A stretch of 64,000 nt of DNA from CADCVT01 sp036389485 (GTDB taxonomy: Bacteria > Actinomycetota > Thermoleophilia > Solirubrobacterales > Solirubrobacteraceae). A model generated the notes under the pieces. That model did no database searches. It was not told the DNA's origin and worked only from the letters and a program-made list of their open reading frames with translations. This document shows positions 36,134 to 43,789 of the stretch, in pieces. Within the stretch, counting starts at the first letter, position 1. Each line of letters begins with the position of its first letter. Location: contig DASVPR010000050.1 in NCBI GenBank assembly GCA_036389485.1, positions 186,001 through 250,000 on the forward strand. Direction: 5' to 3'. The position numbers and the translations under genes were made by a program.

Positions 36134-36813
36134 GCCGGAACGCCCTCGGTCGCCGCCACACTCTCCTGCGCCGCCGCAAAGCGAGCGTGCTGCGCGGTTG
36201 CCGCCGCTTCCGCCAGCGCCGCGGCGAAGCGCGTGTGCGGCGCGACCGCCGCCACCGCGCGCGCGTCGGCGATCGTGTCGACGTCGCGCAGCTCGGGGAG
36301 CTCGACGACCCGGAGGCCGAGCCGGCGCAGCGCGGCGCGCTGGGCGGCGCCCGTCGCGGCGGTGCTCATCGGCACGCCGGCGAACGCGCGCGCGTCGGGC
36401 GCGGGCAGCCCGATGCCCCAGTACCCACCGTCGCCCGCGGGGCCCAGGGCCGCACAGCCGGCGGCGACGGCGGCCTGCCCGGCGGCGAGCAGCTCGGGCG
36501 CGAGCTGCGGCGTGTCCATCCCGACGAGGAACGCCGGCGCGGCGAGGTCGGCGAACGCGTTGGCGAGCCGCTCGGCGAGCCCGTCGCCGCGCTGCGGGAT
36601 CACGTCGATGCCCTCGCGCAGCCACGATCCAGCGGGTCCGTCGAGGACGAGCATCTTCCGCGAGGCCGGCGTCGCCGCCACGGCCGCAAGCGTGTCGGCG
36701 AGCGCCGCCTCGGCGAGCCCGCACGCCTGCGCCGGCGTGCAGGGCGGCGTCAGGCGCGTCTTGACGCGACCCGCCACCGGCGCCTTCGCGATGACGGCCA
36801 GGGCAGCCGTCAC
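36130..36813 (-). CDS. DUF2064/TIGR04282-family glycosyltransferase-like protein
   Basis: 227 residues. The opening VIAKAPVAGRVKTRLTPPCTP is the nucleotidyl/glycosyl-transferase loop diagnostic of this family; MDTPQL and LGPAGDGGYWGIGL are further signatures. The family has a GT-A fold of unproven activity and often sits next to a GT2 enzyme, as here. GTG at 36811-36813 overlaps GT2's stop. Confidence 0.88.
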   Translation of the reverse strand: MTAALAVIAKAPVAGRVKTRLTPPCTPAQACGLAEAALADTLAAVAATPASRKMLVLDGPAGSWLREGIDVIPQRGDGLAERLANAFADLAAPAFLVGMDTPQLAPELLAAGQAAVAAGCAALGPAGDGGYWGIGLPAPDARAFAGVPMSTAATGAAQRAALRRLGLRVVELPELRDVDTIADARAVAAVAPHTRFAAALAEAAATAQHARFAAAQESVAATEGVPA

Positions 36814-37451
36814 CGCAGCACCGCGGCCATGTCGCGGATCGTGCGAGCGGTTCCGCGGACGGTGCCCGTCACCTTCGACCGGCCGATGCGCGCGTGGTAC
36901 CGCACGTCGGTCTCGGCGATGCGCCACCCGTCGCGCGCGGCCTTGAGCACCATCTCGAGCGGGAACCCGAAGCGCCGGTCCTCGAGCTCGAGGTCGCGGA
37001 GAGCCTCCCGCCGGGCGGCCCGCATCGGGCCGAGGTCGCGCAGGCGCGGCCCCCCGCGCCGCCGCACCTCGAGCACGAGCGCCCGGTTGGCGAGGCGCGC
37101 ATGCAGCGGCCAGGCGCCACGCTCGGCCCGCCGCGCGCCCATGACGAGGTCGCACTCCCCCGCCGCGACCGGGCCGGTCACGCGCGGCAGGTCGCGGGGG
37201 TCGAGCGAGCCGTCCGCGTCCATGAACGCGATGACGTCCGCGCGCGCGGCCTCGAGCCCCGCGATGCAGGCCGCGCCGAACCCGCGCATCGGCTCGTGCA
37301 CGACCTCGACGCCGAGCGCGGCCGCCAGCTCCCCGGAGCCGTCGGTCGAGCCGTTGTCCACGACGATCGGGCGGTAGGCGGGCGGCATCGCGGCGAGCAC
37401 GCCGGGGAGCGCCTCCCGCTCGTCGAGCACCGGCAGCACGACGTCGACCAT
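36810..37451 (-). CDS. Family 2 glycosyltransferase
   Basis: 213 residues, GT-A fold. DVVLPVLDEREALPGVL, VVDNGSTDGS and the metal-binding FMDADGS (DxD-like) motifs, then MRGFGAACIAGL and FGFPLEMVLKAARDGWRI are those of dolichol-phosphate-mannose-synthase-like enzymes. No membrane anchor. ATG at 37449-37451. First gene of a leftward five-gene operon whose members overlap by 4-13 bases. Confidence 0.92.
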   Translation of the reverse strand: MVDVVLPVLDEREALPGVLAAMPPAYRPIVVDNGSTDGSGELAAALGVEVVHEPMRGFGAACIAGLEAARADVIAFMDADGSLDPRDLPRVTGPVAAGECDLVMGARRAERGAWPLHARLANRALVLEVRRRGGPRLRDLGPMRAARREALRDLELEDRRFGFPLEMVLKAARDGWRIAETDVRYHARIGRSKVTGTVRGTARTIRDMAAVLR

Positions 37452-37531
37452 GTGCGCGACGCTAGGCGCGAGGTCTTTCGATTCGGTGACAATCCGGTGC
37501 GGCGCGCGTGCCGCGAGGTAGATGTGCCGCC

Positions 37532-38584
37532 ATGCGCGTGCTCGTCACCGGAGGCGCGGGCTTCGTCGGGTCGCACGTCGTCGAGGCGCTCCTCGACGGC
37601 GGCCACGACGTCGTCGTGCTCGACTGCTTCCACCCGCTCGCCTGGGGGCCGGAGCCGGAGACGACCGCCGATCCCGGGGCCGAGCTCGTCGTCGGCGACG
37701 TCCGCGACGCCGCCATCGTGGAGCGCTCCCTCGCGGGCGTCGACGGCGTCTGCCACCAGGCGGCGATGGTCGGCCTCGGGATGAACGTCGACGACGTGAC
37801 CGACTACGTCTCGCACAACGACCTCGGCACGGCCGTGCTGCTGCGCGCGCTGGCGCGCCGCAGGTTCAAGGGGCGGCTCGTGCTTGCAAGCTCGATGGTC
37901 GTCTACGGCGAGGGGCGCTACGCATGTGACGAGCACGGGGGGGTCCGGCCGGGGCCGCGCTCAGTCGCCGACCTCGTCCAGGGGCGCTTCGAGCCGCCGT
38001 GCCCGCGCTGCGGCCGGGCGCTGGAGCCTCGTCCCGTGCCGGAGGACGCCGCGCTCGAGCCCCGCAACGTGTACGCGGCGACGAAGGCGCATCAGGAGCA
38101 CCTGTGCGCCGCCTTCGCGCGCGAGACGGGCGTGCCTGTCACCGCGCTGCGCTACCACAACGTCTACGGCCCGCGAATGCCGAGCGACACGCCATACGCG
38201 GGCGTCGCGTCGATCTTCCGCAGCGCGCTCGCCGCCGGGCGGCCGCCGCGCGTCTTCGAGGACGGCGCGCAGCTGCGCGACTTCGTGCACGTGCGCGACG
38301 TCGCCCGCGCGAACGTGCTCGCGCTCACGGCCGAACGCCCGCTTCCGCCCGCGATCAACGTGTCGAGCGGCACGCCGCGGACGGTCGGGCAGCTCGCACG
38401 CGCGCTGGCGGAGGCGATGGGCGCCGAGGCGCCGCGGCCCGTCGTCACCGGCGAGTTCCGGCGCGGCGACGTCCGCCACGTCTTCGCCGACGCCTCACTC
38501 GCCGCTGACGTCCTGGGCTTCCGCGCGGAGGTCCGCTTCGAGGCGGGCGTCGCCGAGCTCGCGGGCGCGCCGCAGCGGTCCTAG
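37532..38584 (+). CDS. NAD-dependent sugar epimerase/dehydratase (extended SDR)
   Basis: 350 residues. Rossmann loop TGGAGFVGSHV near the N-terminus and catalytic YAATK (Tyr, Lys) after a Ser in LASSMVVYGEG. Between them sits a CPRCGR-containing insertion near residue 152, seen in several actinobacterial nucleotide-sugar epimerases of the dTDP-L-rhamnose/UDP-sugar 4-epimerase type; only two Cys are visible, so zinc binding is uncertain. ATG at 37532. It is divergent from the glycosyltransferase operon and probably supplies its sugar donor. Its stop touches a tRNA-like fragment. Confidence 0.9.
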   Translation: MRVLVTGGAGFVGSHVVEALLDGGHDVVVLDCFHPLAWGPEPETTADPGAELVVGDVRDAAIVERSLAGVDGVCHQAAMVGLGMNVDDVTDYVSHNDLGTAVLLRALARRRFKGRLVLASSMVVYGEGRYACDEHGGVRPGPRSVADLVQGRFEPPCPRCGRALEPRPVPEDAALEPRNVYAATKAHQEHLCAAFARETGVPVTALRYHNVYGPRMPSDTPYAGVASIFRSALAAGRPPRVFEDGAQLRDFVHVRDVARANVLALTAERPLPPAINVSSGTPRTVGQLARALAEAMGAEAPRPVVTGEFRRGDVRHVFADASLAADVLGFRAEVRFEAGVAELAGAPQRS

Positions 38585-38613
38585 GTGTCCTGGTTCGAAT
38601 CCCGGTCGGGGCG
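38584..38613 (+). repeat. tRNA 3'-end-like fragment (possible att scar)
   Basis: The sequence around TGGTTCGAATCCCGGTCGGGGCG reads as a T-arm (one T-C mismatch), acceptor 3' strand TCGGGGC and discriminator G, with no 5' half. The bases after it (TTTGGCGAGATGTGAGGAGCGG) resemble those after the 56-bp repeat copies (TAGGCGAGGAGCGG at the right copy), suggesting a related recombination site. No tRNA can be formed here. Confidence 0.55.
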
Positions 38614-38786
38614 TTTGGCGAGATGTGAGGAGCGGCAAAATCTCCGTTTTCATCGGATGACGCGGCTCCTCGCGCGGTTCCTCAGGTCGGCGAGCGCATG
38701 CGACGTCATGCGAGGCGATGCGACCCTTTTCGCGGTGTCTTGATCACATCCGGGTCTCATCGGCGCCGCGCTCTACGCTGATCGTC

Positions 38787-39023
38787 ATGGCAGGAAATCG
38801 CCGCATCGTCTCGCCCCACCCGGAGGGCGGTTGGGATGTGAACAAGCCCGGGGCTTCTCGGGCGAGCTCCCATCACGACACCCAGGCAGACGCACAGTCT
38901 GCTGCCCGCCGTTACCTCGGCAACGAGGGCGGCGGCGAGCTGATCACGCAGGGCCGCGACGGCAAGATCCGGGACAAGGACACCGTCCCGCCCGGGCGCG
39001 ATCCGTATCCGCCGAAGGGTTAG
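38787..39023 (+). CDS. Small DUF2188 protein
   Basis: 78 residues of the DUF2188 family: RRIVSPHPEGGWDVNKPG, ASRASSHHDTQADAQSAARR and GGELITQGRDGKIRDKDT fit that short beta-alpha fold. Function unknown; such genes are often found in accessory regions. ATG at 38787-38789. The 200 bases before it contain only the tRNA-like fragment. Confidence 0.85.
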   Translation: MAGNRRIVSPHPEGGWDVNKPGASRASSHHDTQADAQSAARRYLGNEGGGELITQGRDGKIRDKDTVPPGRDPYPPKG

Positions 39024-39564
39024 CGAGACGAGCAATACAGCTGCGGCAGGCGGTCGCGCGAGCGGCCGCCTCGCCAAAGACCGCTCGGCCGGGGGTCAGC
39101 CGACGAGCGCGGGAACCGTTGTCGGCAGGCGACCGGCCGACCCCGCGAGTATCCGCCAAGCGTCGTGTCGGAGCGTGTCCATCAACGACGCATCGACAGC
39201 ACGTTCGTATTCCAGGTCCACTGAGCCAAGGATTGCCTGCGGGGCGCAGCGCCGGCCGAGGCCGATCGGTGGAGCGATGAAGCCGACGGCTGAGTGACTG
39301 GCCCCGCCGTTCCGGGTCGACGGCAAGCGATCCTGGGGCGGCTTCGTTCCGTCCGGCGAACGTCCTGCTGCGAGAGGGGGAGGCGGATCGTACCCCACCG
39401 CGCGGAATGGAGTGACCGGTGACGAGGTCAGCACGGTGCAGTTCCTCGAGGTCGTCCCTCTTGGAGAGTGCCGGGGCGGTGATGCGAGTCTGCCACGCCG
39501 TCTTGGTCGCATCCCGGTCGCAGAGGAGAGGATGCCGACATTCGCCGTACGATGGCGATGGACC
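39024..39564. other. Non-coding stretch before the toxin-antitoxin pair
   Basis: 541 bases with no credible gene: open frames on either strand have unnatural Ser/Arg/Pro-rich translations. The only structure I see is motif copy 2 at 39494-39522, about 45 bases before the antitoxin ATG; DNA from there on matches 24738-24815. Confidence 0.6.
39502..39521 (+). repeat. 20-base motif, copy 2 (CTTGGTCGCATCCCGGTCGC)
   Basis: Lies 43 bases before the antitoxin ATG. With copy 3 (40497) it forms a roughly 29-base direct repeat that flanks the toxin-antitoxin pair about 995 bases apart (shared core CACGC-GTCTTGGTCGCATCCCG). Confidence 0.6.
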
Positions 39565-39858
39565 ATGCGATCGCTCGAGCAGTTCGACGGGGCACCTGGC
39601 GCTGATCTCGTCGCGTCAGGGTTGGATGATCTCGCCGAGGGCCGCGAGACGGTCGCGGCGCTGCTCGTGTGCATGGCGCGAACCCGCCTGCGATCGGTCG
39701 GCGTCGATGTTCCCGCTGTCCCGATCGACCGTCCATCGCACCGCCTCTACGACCTCCTTGCAGAGGACGACGCGCTGACCGCCCATGGCCGCTTCAACGC
39801 GATGGTGCGTCGGCTCGCGAGCTTCGCGCGCGCCGCCGAGCATGCGCGAGCGCGCTGA
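39565..39858 (+). CDS. Putative antitoxin partner of a DUF6036-type nucleotidyltransferase
   Basis: 97 residues, mainly helical: MRSLEQFDGAPGADLVASGL, then AEGRETVAALLVCMARTRL and DRPSHRLYDLLAEDDALTA. No enzyme motif. The stop lies 17 bases inside the next gene, as in toxin-antitoxin operons, and the encoded pair is repeated in decayed form next to tRNA-Arg. Its antitoxin role is inferred from position and from the partner's family. Confidence 0.65.
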   Translation: MRSLEQFDGAPGADLVASGLDDLAEGRETVAALLVCMARTRLRSVGVDVPAVPIDRPSHRLYDLLAEDDALTAHGRFNAMVRRLASFARAAEHARAR

Positions 39859-40366
39859 CGAAACACGCATCCGCGCACTCCTGCGCGAGCTGGGGCGGCG
39901 CAGCAACGCGCCGGCGCGTGTCTACCTGACCGGCGGCGCCACCGCGGTGCTCGAGGGCTGGCGTGCGAGCACGATCGATGTCGACCTGAGCTTCGAGCCC
40001 GACGATGACGCGCTGCTGCGCGCCCTGCCGGAGCTCAAGGAGCGCCTCGATGTGAACATCGAGCTCGTCGCTCCCGGCGACTTCATCCCCGCGCTGCCCG
40101 GCTGGCGGGACCGGAGCCCGTTCGTCTGTCGCGTCGGCAAGATCGACGTCCACCACCTCGACCCTTACTCGCAGGCACTCTCGAAGGTCGAGCGAGGGTT
40201 CGAGCACGACCTCGCAGACGTCAAAGCAATGCTGAATGCGGGCTTGGTCGAGCGTGGCCTCGCGGTGGAACTGTTTCGCCGCATCGAACCCGACCTGTAC
40301 CGTTATCCGCCGATCGACCCCGCTGCATTCGCGGCGAAGGTCCGGCGCGCCTTCGGCGGACCGTGA
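39842..40366 (+). CDS. DUF6036/AbiEii-like nucleotidyltransferase (putative toxin)
   Basis: 174 residues. YLTGGATAVLEGWRASTIDVDLSFEP carries the nucleotidyltransferase signature (GG..., then DVDL with the paired acidic residues), followed by a helical domain including DPYSQALSKVERGFEHDLADV. This is typical of DUF6036 and AbiEii/MenT-like proteins, some of which modify tRNA ends. ATG at 39842-39844 overlaps the antitoxin. Activity not shown. Confidence 0.78.
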   Translation: MRERADETRIRALLRELGRRSNAPARVYLTGGATAVLEGWRASTIDVDLSFEPDDDALLRALPELKERLDVNIELVAPGDFIPALPGWRDRSPFVCRVGKIDVHHLDPYSQALSKVERGFEHDLADVKAMLNAGLVERGLAVELFRRIEPDLYRYPPIDPAAFAAKVRRAFGGP

Positions 40367-40496
40367 CCGTTCGCAGTCGCGGAAGGCGACTTCGCACGAC
40401 GCCAGGCCTGCCGACCGGAACGGAACTCGAACGCGGGGTCGACTTGACGATCGACGCGCGTGGCCAGGTCCGTCGTCTGCGGGCCTTTCACGCTGT

Positions 40497-40516
40497 CTTG
40501 GTCGCATCCCGTTCGC
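40497..40516 (+). repeat. 20-base motif, copy 3 (CTTGGTCGCATCCCGTTCGC)
   Basis: Lies 130 bases after the toxin gene and 73 bases before the FAD-oxidase pseudogene. One mismatch from copy 2 within the 20 bases. Confidence 0.6.
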
Positions 40517-40588
40517 ATCGAGGCGGGTGCACGAGGATCGCCCGGCCCGGTCGCGTGCAGCGATCCCTAACCAGTTAGAGTTCGCTCC

Positions 40589-41579
40589 GTGCGTCGAACG
40601 TGGAGGAACCACACCGGCAACCAGACGTGCAGACCGCAGGAGATCCGCGAGCCGGCGAGCCTGGAGGACCTCGTCGACCTCGTCCGGCGCGCCGAGCGAG
40701 AGCGCACGACCGCGCGGGTCGTCGGCGCGCATAACTCGTGGTCGGACGTCGCGCTCACCGAGGGCCTGCTGGCCGAGCCGGCGCGGCTGCGGGGCGGCCT
40801 CCTCCCGCTCGACGACGGCTGCCTGCGCGAGGACGCGGGCGGCCCGTTCGCGCGCGTCCTCGCCGGGACGCCGCTCCGTCAGCTCAACCCGGCGCTCGAC
40901 GCCGCCGGGCTCGCGCTGCCGAACATGGGCGGCTACGACGCGCAGACCCTCGCCGGCGTGGCCTCCACCTCGACGCACGGCTCGGGCATGCGCTTCGGTC
41001 CGTTCCCCGACCTCGTCGTCTCGATGGACGTCGTGATCGCCGGCGGCGAGGTCGTGCGGGTCGAGCCCGCGGGGGGCATCACCGACGCCGCCGCGTTCTC
41101 GCGCGCACGGCGGCGCGCGGCGTCTCATCCAGGACGACCGCTTCCACGCCGCCGTCTGCGGCATTGGGTGCCTGGGGCTCGTGCATTCGCTCGTGATCCA
41201 GGTTCGCGACAGCTTCTTCCTCGACGAGGTCCGCGAGCGCGACACGTGGGAGCGGGTGCGGGGCTCGCTGACGGAGGACGGCGTCCTCGGTGACGAGGAG
41301 CACTACGAGCTGTTCCTCAACCCGTACGCCTCCGTGCAGGGCTCGCACAGCCTGCTGGTGACGACGCGCACCACGACGGAGGATCCCGCCGGCCGTCCCC
41401 GCGGCAAACGCGAGCGTCACCCGCTCACCGAATGGCAGTCGGCGTTCCCCGGCACGTGGCTGCTCATGCGGCTCGGCGCCCGGTTCTTCCCCCGGCTCAT
41501 CGCCGGCCGCTTCGAATGGCTGCTCGAGCGCATGTGCGACGACGGCTACGCGGATCCGTCGTACAAGGTGTTCAACTAG
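40589..41579 (+). pseudogene. FAD-linked lactone oxidase-like gene, frameshifted and 3'-truncated
   Basis: 330 codons of a PCMH-type FAD oxidase (D-arabinono-1,4-lactone-oxidase-like). The FAD domain is visible: RVVGAHNSWSDVALTEG, AGTPLRQLNPALDAAGLALP and GGYDAQTLAGVASTSTHGSG. The frame breaks near 41099-41106: before it FSRAR, after it (one base out) GGARRLIQDDRFHAAVCGIG, as if one G of a CGCGCG run were lost. The protein then stops at 41579 (DPSYKVFN), well short of the usual 430 or more residues, 24 bases before the right 56-bp repeat. GTG start at 40589. Confidence 0.75.
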
Positions 41580-41603
41580 GCGGGGATCTTTCGCCGCCCC
41601 GAT

Positions 41604-41659
<56 letters not shown>

Positions 41660-41919
41660 CGGTCGTTCCCATGGGAAGCGATCCGGGGGGCGACGACGTC
41701 GGCGACGGGCCCGCTGCGAGTGAGTGGGCAGTCGGCGGGCGCGGTCTTGCGCCGGTCAAGGCGCGAGTGTAGGCTCGTCCCTGAACCTGTAAGAAATCGT
41801 GATCGCACAGGACTTACTGATCGCCGACCCGCCGGCCGGCCCTCCCGCCGAGTGGCGGGCGCCAGGATCCTCCCGGCGGGCGCCGTGATCCTCCCGCACG
41901 AACACGTCAGGCGGTGACG
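41660..41919. promoter_or_regulatory. Leader region of the carbohydrate cluster
   Basis: 260 bases without a gene. A less GC-rich stretch at 41784-41820 contains GTAAG and CTTAC as separated inverted arms around GAAATCGTGATCG, a plausible control site. Downstream is a 21-base tandem repeat (41854-41895). AGGCGG at 41909-41914 is a ribosome site for the ATG at 41920. Confidence 0.4.
41854..41895 (+). repeat. Tandem 21-base repeat upstream of the TIM-barrel gene
   Basis: GGCGGGCGCCAGGATCCTCCC is followed at once by GGCGGGCGCCGTGATCCTCCC, two mismatches apart, 25 bases before the start of the first gene. Two adjoining sites of this spacing would lie on the same helix face; an operator or leader element is possible. 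Confidence 0.6.
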
Positions 41920-42939
41920 ATGAACGCGGCAGAAGAGCGAGACATCTTCTTCAGCTTCTTCATGTTCACGGCCGACCTGAGGCCGGACGACACGCACTAC
42001 ACCCGGATCCTTGTCGATCACCTCAAGGCCCTGACGGAGATGGGCTACGACGGCTTCGACGTGCATATCGCGTCCGGCCCGCCGACCGTGGACCACAAGG
42101 TCGAGGTCGACAGCTACGTCCGCCTGAAGAAGGCGTTCGACGCGGCCGGCCTGACGGACGCGAAGTTCACCACGAACGTCGGCAGCACCCGCACCTTCGA
42201 CCCGACGTCGCCCTACAAGGAACAGCGCGACCAGGCCCTGGCGTTTCTCAAGTCTCGCGTCGACATCACATGGGCGCTGGGCGGCGAGTCGATCATGTCG
42301 GGGCCGTTCCTCTATCCCTACGGCGCCTTTCCGCTGACGGACCTCGGCGAGCCGATGTGGAGCGACGCTCTCCAGGACTGGCTGCAGCCGCGATACCTCG
42401 CGGCGCGCTCCGTCATCGAGGAGCTCGCCGAGTACGCGTCCGAGAAAGGCGTGAAGCTCGCCATCGAGCCCGTCAAGAACTGGGAGACGCCCGGGCCCAA
42501 TTCGGTCTCGGACGTCCTGGATTTCCTCGACGGCGTCGAGAGCACGCAATGCGGCGTGTTGATCGACACCGCCCAGGTCGTCATGGAGAGTCAGGGCCCG
42601 TCGGTCTTCCGCGAGAACGTGGCGCGGGCGGCGCGGCAGAACCGGCTCTACTCGGTGCACATCTCTGCGCCCGACCGCGGCGCCGTGAACGACAGCTGGA
42701 TCGCGTGGGACGCCGTCGTGGGCGAGCTCGATCCGGTGTACGACGGCCCGTACCTGGTCGAGGTGTTCAACGCGATCCCGCCGCTCGACGTGTCGATGCG
42801 CATGACGCGTCGCCGCTTCTGGCGCCCCGGCGAGGACGACCCGGAGCCCGGGCGCCCGAGCGCGTACGAGGTTGCCGAGAGCGGGCTGAAGGCGCTGAAG
42901 GACGAGCTCGCTCGCCTCCGCGGAGCCGCGTCGAGATGA
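41920..42939 (+). CDS. Sugar isomerase/epimerase-family TIM-barrel protein
   Basis: 339 residues of the xylose-isomerase-like AP_endonuc_2 fold. Metal-site candidates are the Glu of LAIEPVKNWE, Asp of GVLIDTAQ, His of YSVHISAPDRG and Glu of LVEVFNA, the order seen in tagatose/psicose 3-epimerases and related keto-sugar enzymes. ATG at 41920 has AGGCGG five bases upstream; GTG at 41914 is an alternative. First gene of a rightward run with an MBL hydrolase and a TPP enzyme. Substrate unknown. Confidence 0.85.
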   Translation: MNAAEERDIFFSFFMFTADLRPDDTHYTRILVDHLKALTEMGYDGFDVHIASGPPTVDHKVEVDSYVRLKKAFDAAGLTDAKFTTNVGSTRTFDPTSPYKEQRDQALAFLKSRVDITWALGGESIMSGPFLYPYGAFPLTDLGEPMWSDALQDWLQPRYLAARSVIEELAEYASEKGVKLAIEPVKNWETPGPNSVSDVLDFLDGVESTQCGVLIDTAQVVMESQGPSVFRENVARAARQNRLYSVHISAPDRGAVNDSWIAWDAVVGELDPVYDGPYLVEVFNAIPPLDVSMRMTRRRFWRPGEDDPEPGRPSAYEVAESGLKALKDELARLRGAASR

Positions 42940-42961
42940 TCGGCGCACGGTGGAAGAGCCG

Positions 42962-43789
42962 ATGTCGGCTCCGTTGACCCGTCCGATCAGAATGGTCGTG
43001 AAGCAAGTCGGCCCGGTACGGCTTCACACCTTCATCTCGTCGTTCGCGGACGACAACATCGCGAACGCCACGCACATCATCGAGAGCGACCGGAGCCTCG
43101 TCCTCGTCGACGGACAGTTCCTCGTTCCGTATGCGACGCAGTACAGGTCCTACGCAGACAGTCTCGGGAAGCCCATAGAGAGGGTCTATCTCTCTCACCG
43201 GCACCCCGATCACTGGTTCGGCCTGGGTGCCGCGTTCTCGGATACGGACATCTACGCGCTACCGGAGACGATCGCCTTCCTCAAGGAGCACGGGGCCGAT
43301 TCGAGAGACGATCACTGGAAGATGGGCGAGCTCGCCCCGGACAAGATCGTCGTCCCGCAAGGCGTCGTAGCCCCGGGCGAGGAGACCATCGACGGCGTGA
43401 CCTACGTCTTCGACAAGGTCACGGACACCGAGATCGACTTCCTGCTCACCATCCGGCTGCCCGAGCTCGGAGTCCACATCGTCCAGGACCTGATCTACAG
43501 CGGGACGCATCTCTACCTGACCCAGGACATGGGACATTGGATCGAGGTCCTCGAGGAGATGCTGGTCTCGGAGGACGACCTGTTCCTGCCCGGACACGGT
43601 CTGCCGGCGGGCAAGAACGAGGTCGCCCGCAACGTCGAGTACCTCTCCGCCGCCAGGCAGGCCGTCGGCAACGGCTTGACGGGCGACGCCTTCAAGACGC
43701 TGATGCTCCAGAGGTACCCCGACCGCAAGTGCCCGGGCATCTTCGACATCTACCTGCCGCGGCTCTTTGGGGGTGCGCGTGAGTTCTAG
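42962..43789 (+). CDS. Metallo-beta-lactamase-fold hydrolase
   Basis: 275 residues. The metal motif H79-R-H81-P-D83-H84 (SHRHPDHWFG) is complete, and later LPGHGLPAGK supplies a further His. GGAAGAG lies just before the ATG at 42962-42964. Family members hydrolyse thioesters, lactones or esters; the neighbours suggest a lactone or activated sugar acid here. The end overlaps the TPP-enzyme gene by 11 bases. Confidence 0.87.
   Translation: MSAPLTRPIRMVVKQVGPVRLHTFISSFADDNIANATHIIESDRSLVLVDGQFLVPYATQYRSYADSLGKPIERVYLSHRHPDHWFGLGAAFSDTDIYALPETIAFLKEHGADSRDDHWKMGELAPDKIVVPQGVVAPGEETIDGVTYVFDKVTDTEIDFLLTIRLPELGVHIVQDLIYSGTHLYLTQDMGHWIEVLEEMLVSEDDLFLPGHGLPAGKNEVARNVEYLSAARQAVGNGLTGDAFKTLMLQRYPDRKCPGIFDIYLPRLFGGAREF

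Noticed and set aside
39096..39674. 192-codon minus-strand frame before the toxin-antitoxin genes
   Set aside because: Ser/Arg/Pro-rich translation, no start signal, and overlaps the antitoxin; treated as non-coding.
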